Shown in pieces: positions 9,103-17,634 of a stretch of DNA of 64,000 bases; positions within the stretch are counted from its first letter, which is position 1, and every line of letters begins with the position of its first letter. The position numbers and the translations under genes were made by a program. This stretch comes from Georgenia sp. TF02-10 (GTDB lineage Bacteria > Actinomycetota > Actinomycetes > Actinomycetales > Actinomycetaceae). The notes below the pieces were generated by a model. It saw only the letters and a program-made list of their open reading frames with translations, was not told where the DNA came from and ran no database searches. The DNA is taken from assembly GCF_022759505.1 (NCBI RefSeq), contig NZ_CP094289.1, forward strand, positions 3,782,001 through 3,846,000, written 5' to 3'.

Positions 9103-10551
9103 TCAGGCCGGCAGGTCCGGGGCGAACGCCGGCCACGGGTCGGCCGCCTCGAGCTGGGCCGCGAGGGCCAGCAGCGTCCCCTCCTGCCCGACCCGCGCCC
9201 CGAGCATCACCCCGAACGGCAGGACCGTGCCGTCGACCTCGGCCCGGTGCAGCGGCACCGAGATCGCCGGGCCGCCCAGGATGTTCCACATCGAGGTCCA
9301 CGGCGTGTACGCCTTCTGCGCCGCAAAGTCCCCGGCCGGGTCGTCGTCGTCGCGCATCGCGCCGATGGGTGCCGGCGGCTGGGCCAGCGTCGGGGTGAGG
9401 ACGACGTCGACGCCGGCCCAGACCAAGGCCGCCTGCCGGGCCAGGCGCTGGACGCCGGCGACCGCCTCGGCGTACTGCACGCCGCTGACCGACCGGCCGA
9501 TCTCGCGCATCCACCGGCTCAGCGGCACGAGCAGCTCCTCGCGCTCCGGCGGGACCGGCGCCTGCAGCGCGCCCACCGCCCACAGCGGCATGAAGGCGTC
9601 CCACTGCTCGGGGGAGAACGGAACCGCGACGGGCTCGAGGTGGTGGCCCAGGTCCTGCAGCACCCGCCCGGCCCGCTCGACGGCGGCGAGCGTCTCGGGG
9701 TGGACGGGGGCGGCGGCGTCGTTGACCGGGTCGGTCAGCACGCCCACCCGCAACGGCGCCGGGTCGGCGTCGTCGGCCTGGCCGAACGGCTGGGCCGGCG
9801 CCGGCAGCAGGTAGTGGTCGCCCGGCCAGGGCTGGGCGAGGACGTCGAGGAAGGCGGCGGAGTCGCGGACCGTGCGGGTGAGGACGCCGTTGGCGGCCAG
9901 CGCGGCGCCGTCGACCTGGTGCGGCCCCGGGGAGACCCGGCCGCGGCTGGGCTTGAGTGCGACCAGCCCGCAGGCGGCGGCCGGGATCCGCAGCGAGCCG
10001 CCGCCGTCGCTGCCGTGGGCGGCGGGCACGATCCCGGCCGCCACCGCGGCCGCGGCACCGCCGCTGGAGCCGCCGGCGGAGCGGGTGCGGTCCCAGGGAG
10101 TGCGGGCCGGCGGGGCGACGTCGGGCTCGGTGTAGGGCGGCAGCCCCAGCTCGGGGGTGGTGGTCTTGCCCACCATGACGGTGCCCGCGCCGCGGAGCAG
10201 GCTGACGACGCCGTCGTCGACCGGCGCCACGAACCCGGCCAGGGCCGCTGAGCCGGCGCCCATCGGCAGCCCGGCGACCATGGTGAGGTCCTTGATGGGC
10301 ACCGGCACGCCGAGGAAGGGGGGCAGGGTGCCCGGCTCCTCGGCCACGGCGCCGACGGCGGCGAGCTGCTCCTCGGCCTCGGCGGCCTGGGCGAGGGCGC
10401 GCTCCTCGGCGAGGTGGACGAAGGCGCCCACCTCCGGGCCGAGGCGACGGGCCCGGTCCAGGGTGTGCCGGGTGACCTCGGTCGGGCTGACCTCGCCGGC
10501 GCGGATCGCCGCGGCGAGGCCCAGGGCGTCGAGCTCGTGGATCTGGACCAT
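9103..10551 (-). CDS. Amidase (amidase signature family)
   Basis: A 482-residue amidase-signature hydrolase that cleaves carboxamides. The Ser-cisSer-Lys triad is visible: Lys in VPIKDL (about residue 84), the bridging Ser in SAGGSSGGAAAA and the nucleophile in GSDGGGSLRIPA. No signal peptide or Gat operon partners are present, so it is more likely a catabolic or detoxifying amidase (aryl-amide, nylon-dimer hydrolase-like) than GatA. ATG 10551 fits the family N-terminus (IHELDALGLAAAIRAGEVS). It is divergent from the VOC gene with a 48-base shared promoter region and converges on the DUF222/HNH gene. Confidence 0.88.
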   Translation of the reverse strand: MVQIHELDALGLAAAIRAGEVSPTEVTRHTLDRARRLGPEVGAFVHLAEERALAQAAEAEEQLAAVGAVAEEPGTLPPFLGVPVPIKDLTMVAGLPMGAGSAALAGFVAPVDDGVVSLLRGAGTVMVGKTTTPELGLPPYTEPDVAPPARTPWDRTRSAGGSSGGAAAAVAAGIVPAAHGSDGGGSLRIPAAACGLVALKPSRGRVSPGPHQVDGAALAANGVLTRTVRDSAAFLDVLAQPWPGDHYLLPAPAQPFGQADDADPAPLRVGVLTDPVNDAAAPVHPETLAAVERAGRVLQDLGHHLEPVAVPFSPEQWDAFMPLWAVGALQAPVPPEREELLVPLSRWMREIGRSVSGVQYAEAVAGVQRLARQAALVWAGVDVVLTPTLAQPPAPIGAMRDDDDPAGDFAAQKAYTPWTSMWNILGGPAISVPLHRAEVDGTVLPFGVMLGARVGQEGTLLALAAQLEAADPWPAFAPDLPA

Positions 10552-10599
10552 GATCCCGAGGCTAGCCGCGAGGGGTGGCGCCGGGGCACACTCGCCGGC

Positions 10600-11040
10600 A
10601 TGGCCAGACCCGTGCAGATCGTCATCGACGCCGCCTCCCCGGCCCGGCTCGCCGAGTTCTGGCTGGCGGCCCTGGAGAACCGTGGCTACGTGATCCCGGG
10701 CCCGCCCGGGAACTTCCCGGACTGGCCGGCGTTCCTCGCCGCCCAGGGGGTGCCGGAGGACCGGTGGGACTCGGCCTCCGCCATCGAGGACCCGGCTGGC
10801 GCGCAGCCGCGGATCTACTTCCAGCGGGTGCCGGAGCCGAAGACCGTCAAGAACCGGGTCCACCTCGACCTCCAGGCCGGCGGCGGCCCGACCGTGCCGC
10901 TGGCCGAGCAGCGCGAGCGGGTGGCCGCCGAGGTGGCCCGGCTGGTCGGGCTCGGGGCGACCCGGCTCGCCGAGCACACCGAGCTGGGCACTCACTGGGT
11001 CGTCATGCAGGACCCGGAGGGCAACGAGTTCTGCGTGTGA
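10600..11040 (+). CDS. VOC/glyoxalase-fold protein
   Basis: A 146-residue protein of the vicinal oxygen chelate fold (glyoxalase-like domain type common in actinobacteria). It starts with PVQIVIDAASPARLAEFW and ends with HWVVMQDPEGNEFCV, the typical first and last beta strands of such modules. The family binds a divalent metal and acts in isomerisation, dioxygenation or antibiotic sequestration; the substrate is unknown. ATG 10600 starts directly at the first strand. A related but distinct VOC gene is at 51951-52355. Confidence 0.82.
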   Translation: MARPVQIVIDAASPARLAEFWLAALENRGYVIPGPPGNFPDWPAFLAAQGVPEDRWDSASAIEDPAGAQPRIYFQRVPEPKTVKNRVHLDLQAGGGPTVPLAEQRERVAAEVARLVGLGATRLAEHTELGTHWVVMQDPEGNEFCV

Positions 11041-11201
11041 CGCCGCGAGCCCGGCCACCGATGAGCCCGGCCGGCGACGACCTCGGCCACCGAGGAGCCC
11101 GGCCACCGACGCTCCACCGGTTGCGGGTCCCGGCCGGCGGGGTGAGTCTGGCAGCGCCGCACCGACCGGTGCGGCGATGTCTAGCCAGGAGGAGCGCAGC
11201 C

Positions 11202-11384
11202 ATGTCGATGGGCGACCTCGGCAAGAAGGCGGGAGACCTCGCCAACAGCGAGCAGGGCGAGCAGAAGAGCGACGATGCCCTTCAGAAGGGCGGAGACGCG
11301 CTGAGCGAGAAGACCGGCGGGAAGCACGCCGACAAGATCGACAAGGGCGTCGACGCCGCGGACAAGAAGATCGGCAACGAGTAG
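11202..11384 (+). CDS. Small MT0933/Rv0909-type protein (antitoxin-like)
   Basis: A 60-residue, Lys/Asp/Gly-rich hydrophilic protein with the pattern GDLGKKAGDL, SEQGEQKSDDAL, GGKHADKIDK and ADKKIGNE. This resembles the actinobacterial MT0933-like family (Rv0909 type), annotated as antitoxin in mycobacteria; it also resembles CsbD-like stress proteins. A strong AGGAGG site lies about 10 bases before the ATG at 11202; a second ATG at 11208 is possible. No toxin-like partner is adjacent, so a toxin-antitoxin role is not supported here. A perfect hairpin follows the stop, so it is a single-gene transcript and probably highly expressed. Confidence 0.7.
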   Translation: MSMGDLGKKAGDLANSEQGEQKSDDALQKGGDALSEKTGGKHADKIDKGVDAADKKIGNE

Positions 11385-11399
11385 GCCGACCAGCTCCGC

Positions 11400-11427
11400 G
11401 CGGCCGGGCCCCCGCGGGCCCGGCCGC
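11400..11427 (+). terminator. Perfect 12-bp stem hairpin
   Basis: GCGGCCGGGCCC (11400-11411) pairs with GGGCCCGGCCGC (11416-11427) around a four-base loop, 15 bases after the stop of the small 11202-11384 gene. All pairs are G/C and no U tract follows. Confidence 0.7.
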
Positions 11428-11521
11428 CTGCTCTACCCACACGGTTCCGGCCGCCTGCTGTGCCCATTCGCGGGCGGTCGCGCCGGAACGCGGCGGGGGC
11501 ACGGCGTGATGGGATGACGCC

Positions 11522-13852
11522 ATGACATCGCGTCCCGGCCTGACCGGCTCCCCCGTCAGCACCCCGACCGAGACCGCGGACCCCCACGCCTGGCTGGAGG
11601 ACGTCGAGGGCGCCGACCAGCTCGCCTGGGTCCGCGAGCGGAACGCCAAGGCGGAGGCCGCGCTCGCCCGGACGGAACGGTTCGCCGAGATCCGCGAGGG
11701 GATCCTGGAGGTCCTGGACTCCACCGCGAAGATCCCGGTGGTCACCCAGCGCGGGCCGCACCTGTACAACTTCTGGACCGACGCCGAGCACGAGCGCGGC
11801 CTGTGGCGACGCACCACCTGGGACTCCTACCGCACCGCCGAGCCGGAGTGGGAGGTGCTCCTCGACCTCGACGCCCTCAGCGCCGCCGAGGGCGAGAGCT
11901 GGGTATGGCACGGGGCCACGGTGCTGCGCCCGTCCTACCACCGGGCGCTGGTGCACCTCTCCCGCGGCGGCTCCGACGCCGACGTCACCCGCGAGCTCGA
12001 CCTGACCACCCGCACCTGGGTCGAGGACGGGTTCACCCGCCCCGAGTCCAAGGGCGGCATGGGCTGGGAGGACAGCACGGGCGACGTCGTCTACGTGTTC
12101 ACCGACGTCGGCCCCGGCTCGATGACGACGTCGGGCTACCCCCGCACCGTGCGCCGCTGGCGGCGCGGCACCCCGCTCGCCGAGGCGCCGGAGATCTTCG
12201 CAGGGCAGGCGGATGACCTCACCGTCTCCGCCGGGCACGACTTCACCCCGGGGTACGAGCGCGACGTCGTCGTGCGCGCGCTCGCCTTCTACGAGAGCGA
12301 GGTCTACCTCGCCGGCCCGGACGGGACCCTCACCCTCCTGGACCTGCCCCGCTCCAGCGAGCCGGACTTGTACCGGGAGTGGCTGACGGTCGAGCTGCGC
12401 GAGGAGTGGACGGTCGACGGGCGGCGCTACCCCGCCGGGGCGCTGCTGGCGATCCGGTTCGTGGATTTCCTCGCCGGGAACCGGGACTTCACCGTCCTCT
12501 TCGCCCCCTCGTCCACGACGTCGCTGGTCGGCGCGTCCTGGACCCGGCACCACCTGGTGCTCACCGTCCTGGACGACGTGCGGCACCGCCTGGAGGTCCT
12601 CACCCCGCCGAGGTCGGGCGGTCCCGGTGGGTCGGCCGACGGCGCCGCTGACGTGGCCGCCGACGGCGCCCCCGACCTGGGTGCCGATCGTGCCGCTGAC
12701 CTGGCCGTCGCGGGCCATGCCGACGACGGCGCCACTCACGCTGGTTCCGATCGTGCCGCTGACCTGGCCGTCGCTGACGATTCCGGCGACGGCGCCGCCC
12801 ATCCGGGTGCCGACGGCGCCTCCGCTGCCGGGTGGCGCCGCCGCCCCCTCGTCCTCGGCGGGCCGGACACCGAGCTGGCCACGGTGGCCGTGGCCGCCGT
12901 CGACCGGGACACCGAGGACGCCCTCTGGGTGACCACTACCGGCTTCCTCTCCCCCACCGCGCTCGCCCGCGTCGACCTCGACGCCGACGGCGCCCCGGCC
13001 GCCGTCGAGCCGCTGAAGTCCCTGCCGGCGTTCTTCGGCCCGACCGGACTGACGGTCTCCCAGCACTTCGCCGTCTCGGCCGACGGCACCCGGGTGCCGT
13101 ACTTCCAGGTGTCCCGGGAGCGGGCCGACGGGGAAGGCCGCGCCGGGCCCGCCCCGACCCTGCTCACCGGCTACGGCGGGTTCGAGATCCCGCGGCTGCC
13201 GACCTACTCCGGCGCGGTGGGCCGGTCGTGGCTGGCGCGGGGCGGGACGTACGTGGTGGCGAACATCCGCGGCGGCGGGGAGTACGGGCCGCGGTGGCAC
13301 CAGGCGGCCCTGAAGGAGAACCGGCACCGGGCCTACGAGGACTTCGCCGCCGTCGCGCAGGACCTGATCGCCCGCGGCGTCACGGACGCCGCGCACCTCG
13401 GCACCCAGGGCGGGTCGAACGGCGGGCTGCTCGTGGGCAACATGCTCACCGGCTACCCCGAGCTGTTCGGCGCCATCGTGTGCCAGGTGCCGCTGCTCGA
13501 CATGAAGCGGTACTCCCACCTGCTCGCCGGCGCCTCGTGGATGGCGGAGTACGGCGACCCGGACGACCCCGAGCAGTGGGAGTTCATCCGGGGCTTCTCG
13601 CCGTACCACAACCTCGACCCGGCGCGGGACTACCCGCCGGTGCTGTTCACGACGTCGACCAAGGACGACCGGGTGCACCCCGGGCACGCCCGCAAGATGG
13701 CCGCGCTGATGCTCGCCACCGGCAAGGACGTCACCTACTACGAGAACATCGAGGGCGGCCACGGCGGCGCCGCGACCAACGCCCAGGCGGCGCACATGCA
13801 GGCCCTGGCCTACGAGTTCCTGTGGCAGCGGCTCGGTGGGCCGGCCGGGTGA
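11522..13852 (+). CDS. S9 family prolyl oligopeptidase-type serine peptidase
   Basis: A 776-residue peptidase with an N-terminal beta-propeller gate (starts DPHAWLEDVEG, typical of prolyl oligopeptidases) and a C-terminal alpha/beta hydrolase. The nucleophile is Ser at about residue 632 in GTQGGSNGGLL, the acid lies in TKDDRVHPGHA and the His in EGGHGGAA. No signal peptide, so it acts on short peptides in the cytoplasm. The protein is longer than usual because about 75 residues of Ala/Gly/Asp-rich repeat (about residues 366-440) interrupt the propeller. Upstream of the ATG is a G/C-rich stretch without a clear ribosome site. It stands between a terminator and the HIT gene. Confidence 0.9.
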   Translation: MTSRPGLTGSPVSTPTETADPHAWLEDVEGADQLAWVRERNAKAEAALARTERFAEIREGILEVLDSTAKIPVVTQRGPHLYNFWTDAEHERGLWRRTTWDSYRTAEPEWEVLLDLDALSAAEGESWVWHGATVLRPSYHRALVHLSRGGSDADVTRELDLTTRTWVEDGFTRPESKGGMGWEDSTGDVVYVFTDVGPGSMTTSGYPRTVRRWRRGTPLAEAPEIFAGQADDLTVSAGHDFTPGYERDVVVRALAFYESEVYLAGPDGTLTLLDLPRSSEPDLYREWLTVELREEWTVDGRRYPAGALLAIRFVDFLAGNRDFTVLFAPSSTTSLVGASWTRHHLVLTVLDDVRHRLEVLTPPRSGGPGGSADGAADVAADGAPDLGADRAADLAVAGHADDGATHAGSDRAADLAVADDSGDGAAHPGADGASAAGWRRRPLVLGGPDTELATVAVAAVDRDTEDALWVTTTGFLSPTALARVDLDADGAPAAVEPLKSLPAFFGPTGLTVSQHFAVSADGTRVPYFQVSRERADGEGRAGPAPTLLTGYGGFEIPRLPTYSGAVGRSWLARGGTYVVANIRGGGEYGPRWHQAALKENRHRAYEDFAAVAQDLIARGVTDAAHLGTQGGSNGGLLVGNMLTGYPELFGAIVCQVPLLDMKRYSHLLAGASWMAEYGDPDDPEQWEFIRGFSPYHNLDPARDYPPVLFTTSTKDDRVHPGHARKMAALMLATGKDVTYYENIEGGHGGAATNAQAAHMQALAYEFLWQRLGGPAG
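12684..12773 (+). repeat. 63-bp in-frame tandem repeat inside the S9 peptidase gene
   Basis: A 27-base block beginning CCGATCGTGCCGCTGACCTG recurs exactly 63 bases later (12684 and 12747), giving two 21-residue units (GADRAADLAVAGHADDGATH-type) plus degenerate partial units on both sides. The length is a multiple of three, so the reading frame is preserved. Confidence 0.85.
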
Positions 13853-13860
13853 GCGGGCTC

Positions 13861-13937
13861 GGCGCGTGACCGGTCGCGTAGGACTGCCCGGGCGCGTGAC
13901 CGGTCGTGCGGGCCGGCCCGGGGGCGTGACCGGTCCG
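13861..13937 (+). repeat. Three 30-bp direct repeats before the HIT gene
   Basis: GCGTGACCGGTC recurs at exact 30-base spacing (units starting at 13861, 13891 and 13921; the third has G for C at its third base). Each unit contains the 8-base palindrome GACCGGTC. The array fills the gap between the S9 peptidase stop and the HIT gene start. Confidence 0.8.
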
Positions 13938-13942
13938 GCCAC

Positions 13943-14386
13943 GTGAGCGGAGGTAGGCCGGACGACGGCGGCTGCCTGTTCTGCCGGATCGTCGCCGGTG
14001 AGGAGCCGGCCAGCGTCGTGCACGCCGAGGCCCGGATGATCGCCTTCCTCGACGCGTTCCCGGTCAACCCCGGGCACGTCCTCCTCGTGCCGCGCCGGCA
14101 CGCCGTCGGGCTGGCCGACCTCGACCCCGCCGACGGGGTGGCGCTGTGGCGGGTGGCGCACCGGCTGGCCCCGCTGCTCCGGGCCGAGCCGTGGGGCGAG
14201 GGCGTCAACCTCCACCTGTCCGACGGCGCGGCCGCACACCAGGAGGTCATGCACGTCCACCTGCACGTCATCCCGCGCCGGCGCGGGGACGGGCTGCGGA
14301 TCGTGCAGGACAACCCGGCGTCCCGGCCGCGCCGGGCCGAGCTGGACGAGGTGGCTGGGCGGCTGCGCGGGGCGCTCGGCGCGTAG
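13943..14386 (+). CDS. HIT family hydrolase
   Basis: A 147-residue histidine-triad protein. The zinc-like CLFC near the N-terminus and the active site HVHLHVIPR (H-x-H-x-H) near residues 110-118 are both present, as in the Hint/HIT branch that hydrolyses nucleotide phosphoramidates or dinucleoside polyphosphates. The GTG at 13943 is the start that places GCLFCRIV at the usual distance from the N-terminus. It has no clear ribosome binding site and is preceded by a 30-bp repeat array. It converges on the creatininase-family gene. Confidence 0.9.
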   Translation: MSGGRPDDGGCLFCRIVAGEEPASVVHAEARMIAFLDAFPVNPGHVLLVPRRHAVGLADLDPADGVALWRVAHRLAPLLRAEPWGEGVNLHLSDGAAAHQEVMHVHLHVIPRRRGDGLRIVQDNPASRPRRAELDEVAGRLRGALGA

Positions 14387-14420
14387 GCCGGGATCCCCTC
14401 CGTCGTTGGTCGTGTTCTTG

Positions 14421-15143
14421 TCAGCGGGCTCTGGCCTTCTGAATGATGCGTACTGACTCCTCGACGAGGGCGTCGAACATCGCCCGGCCCTTGGCCGCCG
14501 TCGCGAGCGTGGGGTCGCCGAAGACCCCGCTCTCGCTGACGTTGCCCAACTGCTCGGCCCCGTAGGCGTACTCCTCCGAGAACGGGGGGTACTCGCGGAC
14601 GGCCTTGGCCATGTCGACGAGATCCGGCCGCGCGTCGAGCAGCAGCGACGTCTCGAACTCGCAGGCGTGGATCATCCCGTGCCACGTCTCCGACTCGAGG
14701 TGCTCAGCGAGGATCTCACTCAACTTCGGGTAGAAGAGGCGCAGCACCGGGAAGGACGAGCGGGCGGCGTGGTCGCGGACGACATACTTCATGGTGGTCA
14801 CGTTCGACTCGTGACCGTCGGCGATCACGAGCATGCCGAAGCCGCTCCGCTCGGCGCTCTCCACGACGTCCCCGAGGTAGGCCTCGAGTGTTCGGTGCCC
14901 CACCGTCACAGTTCCGGGGGTGTCCTTCCACACCCAGGAGTAGCCGAAAGGCACCGTCGGGAGCACAATCCCGTCCACCCGGTCCCCGATCCGACGCGCG
15001 TACTCCTCAGCGAGGAAACTGTCGGTCCCGAGCGGCAGGTGGTGACCGTGCTGCTCGGTGGCCCCGATCGGGAGGATCGCGATGGGCCGCTCGGCCATCC
15101 GGGCCGCGAGCTCGTCCCGGGTCATCTCTGCCAGCAGAGTCAT
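14421..15143 (-). CDS. Creatininase-family amidohydrolase
   Basis: A 240-residue protein of the creatininase superfamily (creatininase, FAPy deformylase ArfB, MftE peptidase). Metal-binding motifs are ATEQHGHHLPLGTD (Glu-x-x-His ... Asp), ADGHESN and ACEFETS. Length is normal. The family hydrolyses cyclic or linear amide bonds with two divalent metals. As the last gene of the GntR-PTS-phosphotriesterase operon (nine bases after the previous stop), it probably acts on the same imported substrate, perhaps a ring opened by the upstream hydrolase; the substrate is unknown. ATG 15143 has GGGAGAT just upstream. Confidence 0.83.
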   Translation of the reverse strand: MTLLAEMTRDELAARMAERPIAILPIGATEQHGHHLPLGTDSFLAEEYARRIGDRVDGIVLPTVPFGYSWVWKDTPGTVTVGHRTLEAYLGDVVESAERSGFGMLVIADGHESNVTTMKYVVRDHAARSSFPVLRLFYPKLSEILAEHLESETWHGMIHACEFETSLLLDARPDLVDMAKAVREYPPFSEEYAYGAEQLGNVSESGVFGDPTLATAAKGRAMFDALVEESVRIIQKARAR

Positions 15144-15152
15144 TCAATCTCC

Positions 15153-16067
15153 CTAGAAGGCACCGAGCCAGGTGGCCGGGTTGTCGTGGAAGAACTTGTC
15201 CACCACATCTGCCGGTATTCCCTCGTCCACCAGCCGCGGCGCGAACACCGTCTTGATGAATCGAAGCCCAGGCCCGCCGCCGTAGCCCTCGAGGTAGCTC
15301 TGCCGACCCATGTCCCCGGAGATGAGGAGCTTGTCGGCGAAGCCGTGGTCGACCACGCTGCGGATGAGTTCGACGCGCACACTGTCCGGGTAGTACTTCA
15401 CCTTCCCGGGGCCGTCAAACTCGACGTACGCCCCCCGATCCAGGAGACGGAGGTGGTAGTACGGGTCGGCGTTGCGGTCGGAGTGGCCGACGCAGACCCG
15501 TTCGAGCGGCAAGCCCTCGGACTCGAGGATGTCGAGCATCTCCATCCCCATCGTCCCGGCCTCTGTGTGCAGCCACACGGGCGCTCCGGTCTCCAACGAT
15601 GCGCGAGCGGCGGCGACCGTCGTCTTGCGCTCCAGGGGGTGGATGACGTTGTACCAAGACCCGCCCTTGATCAGGCCGGCTCTCGCATCGCTGCCGTCCA
15701 TCCCCTCGGTGAGGTCCTTCACCATGCGCTCGACCAAGAACTCGACCGAGACGATCTCCACCCACCTCGGGTAGTAGACGTGCTTGTTGAATCCAGTGAG
15801 CCCAAGGACGTGGACGCCAGAGTCCTGCGCCAGGCGCTTGAGGACGGCGCCGTTGCGTCCGTAGTCCAGCGGCGAACCGTCTACCACGGTCCCCCCGCCC
15901 ACCGACCGGAACAGCTGCAGCTCGTACAGCGAGGACTCGTAGGTGGTGAGTTCAAGGTCCCGATCTGGTTGGGACGCTGGGGGGCTGCACCACAGGTGCT
16001 CGTGCGGATACGTGAAGCCAAGGTCGTTCGCGTCGATGTCGCCGAGGACTGTGCGTACCTTTGCCAT
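15153..16067 (-). CDS. Phosphotriesterase-family hydrolase (lactonase-like)
   Basis: A 304-residue metal-dependent TIM-barrel hydrolase of the PTE/PHP family. Binuclear metal ligands are visible: PHEHL (His-x-His) near residue 21, the bridging Lys in GLIKGGSW, His in LHTEAG, His in VGHSDRN and Asp in SGDMGR. Family members encoded beside ascorbate-type PTS genes have been shown to act as phosphorylated sugar lactonases, so a lactone or related ester imported by the PTS is a reasonable guess rather than an organophosphate. ATG 16067 has GGGAGATCTC upstream. The gap to the IIC gene is 16 bases, so it belongs to the same operon. Confidence 0.87.
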   Translation of the reverse strand: MAKVRTVLGDIDANDLGFTYPHEHLWCSPPASQPDRDLELTTYESSLYELQLFRSVGGGTVVDGSPLDYGRNGAVLKRLAQDSGVHVLGLTGFNKHVYYPRWVEIVSVEFLVERMVKDLTEGMDGSDARAGLIKGGSWYNVIHPLERKTTVAAARASLETGAPVWLHTEAGTMGMEMLDILESEGLPLERVCVGHSDRNADPYYHLRLLDRGAYVEFDGPGKVKYYPDSVRVELIRSVVDHGFADKLLISGDMGRQSYLEGYGGGPGLRFIKTVFAPRLVDEGIPADVVDKFFHDNPATWLGAF

Positions 16068-16083
16068 GAGATCTCCCTCTTGT

Positions 16084-17346
16084 CTAGACGCCGAACAGCA
16101 GGCCCACCGCGCGCATGAGCGCGACCACGAGGATCGCGTCCGGCGAGGCGAACCACAGGCCGGTGATGCCGTAATCGTCGAGGCCTACGAGTGGGTAGGC
16201 GACGGCAACGATGAACTGGAACAGGAAGCCGAGCAGGAACCCTGCGATGACCGCACCACGACGTCCGCCCATCGCGTTGCCGAATACACCGGCCGCTGCG
16301 CCCATGAAGAACAGGCCGATCACGGACGGCAGCACGACGACGGTTGTGAAGGTCGACAGCACGGTGGCGACCAGCCCGCCGACGACGGCCATGATAAAAC
16401 CGATCGTCGTCGCGGTGGGGGCGAAGGCGTAGAAGATGGGCACGTCGAGGGCGGGCTTGGCGCCGGGGACGAGCTTCTCGCTGATGCCCTTGAAGGCGGG
16501 GATGAGCTCGCCGAGGAACATCCGCACCCCCTGGAGAAGGATGAGGATGCCGACGACGAACGTCAGCGCGTTGAGGACCACCATGAGGGGGGCCGGCTGT
16601 TCGCCGCTGAGCTCCGCCACCAGCTCCGGGCTGGCGAAGGCGGCAGCGACACCGTACACGAGGACCATGACGATGCTCATGAGCACCGACATCTCCTTGA
16701 GGAAGTCCAGCTTGGGGCTGATCTTCACGTCCTCGGTGGTCCTCTCCTTGTTGCCGAGCTTCCCGCCGATCCAGCCGGTGGCCCAGACGAGCGAGGAGCC
16801 GTAGAACCCGAAGGCCACGTTGTCGTTGCCGGTGACCTTGCGGACGAAGGGCTGGGCCAGGGCGGGGAACACGACCGAGGTGACGCCCTGGATGACACTG
16901 CCCACCCCCACGGCGGCCCAACCGCTCACACCCATCTGGTCGAGCACGATCGCGATGGTGGCTGCCATCGAGAACATCATGTGGCCGGTCAAGAAGATGT
17001 ACTTCAGCGGTGTCAGCCGCGCGAACACGAGGTTGAGGAGGAAGCCGAAGACCAGGATGAAACTGGTCTCCATGCTCAGGACGGCCTGGACAGCGGCAGC
17101 AATTGCATTGTCCTCGGCAATCACACCTTCGAGGCCGAAGGCGTCCTCGAACATCTGGCTGAAGGGCACCAGGCTGTCGACGATGATCCCAGAACCGGCC
17201 TGGAGGATCATGAAGCCGAGAATCGTCTTCAGGGTTCCCTTGATGACGTCCGACGCCGCCCGCCGCATGGCGATCAGCCCGACCAGCGCGACGAAGCCGA
17301 TGATGAAGGCAGGAGTCGAGAGGAAGCTCGTGATGAAGCCGAGCAT
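16084..17346 (-). CDS. PTS ascorbate-type transporter subunit IIC
   Basis: A 420-residue integral membrane permease of the UlaA/SgaT (PTS-AG) superfamily with about 10-11 hydrophobic segments. Family-like stretches are VIKGTLKTILGFMILQAGSG near residues 34-53 and the GKLGNKERTTEDVK loop. IIC binds the sugar outside and releases its phosphorylated form inside after phosphoryl transfer from IIB. Substrates of this family go beyond ascorbate, and neighbouring hydrolases suggest something else here. Starts at ATG 17346, two bases after the IIB stop. Confidence 0.9.
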   Translation of the reverse strand: MLGFITSFLSTPAFIIGFVALVGLIAMRRAASDVIKGTLKTILGFMILQAGSGIIVDSLVPFSQMFEDAFGLEGVIAEDNAIAAAVQAVLSMETSFILVFGFLLNLVFARLTPLKYIFLTGHMMFSMAATIAIVLDQMGVSGWAAVGVGSVIQGVTSVVFPALAQPFVRKVTGNDNVAFGFYGSSLVWATGWIGGKLGNKERTTEDVKISPKLDFLKEMSVLMSIVMVLVYGVAAAFASPELVAELSGEQPAPLMVVLNALTFVVGILILLQGVRMFLGELIPAFKGISEKLVPGAKPALDVPIFYAFAPTATTIGFIMAVVGGLVATVLSTFTTVVVLPSVIGLFFMGAAAGVFGNAMGGRRGAVIAGFLLGFLFQFIVAVAYPLVGLDDYGITGLWFASPDAILVVALMRAVGLLFGV

Positions 17347-17348
17347 GG

Positions 17349-17630
17349 CTACTTCACGTCACTCTGCTTGATGAAGTCAAGGAACTTGGCCTCGATCTCG
17401 GCCTTGTCGAGGATGTTGCTGATGCCGATGACAGGGACGTCGATGTCACTGAGCTCCTTGACGATCTCGCTGGACCCGAAGATCGCGTCGCAGTCGCGTC
17501 CTTTTACACTCGACATGTCGAGGGCCTCGCCCTGGACGTCGACGCCGTGCTTGCGTCCGATCTCCTGGATGTCCATGAGGAGCATGAGGCTCGTGCCGAA
17601 GCCCATGCCGCAGGTGGTGATGATCTTCAT
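17349..17630 (-). CDS. PTS ascorbate-type subunit IIB
   Basis: A 93-residue cytoplasmic phosphocarrier of the lactose/ascorbate IIB fold. The phosphorylated cysteine is Cys7 in TTCGMGFGTS at the N-terminus, followed by a short alpha/beta domain. It passes phosphate from IIA histidine to the sugar on IIC. ATG 17630 places the Cys loop at residues 6-13, as in the family; longer in-frame starts upstream would read through the IIA gene. It lies four bases from the IIA stop and two bases from the IIC start. Confidence 0.9.
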   Translation of the reverse strand: MKIITTCGMGFGTSLMLLMDIQEIGRKHGVDVQGEALDMSSVKGRDCDAIFGSSEIVKELSDIDVPVIGISNILDKAEIEAKFLDFIKQSDVK

Positions 17631-17634
17631 TGGT

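Noticed and set aside
13861-13937. The 30-bp repeat array as a mini-CRISPR
   Set aside because: Units are contiguous with no spacers of constant length and no cas genes are present.
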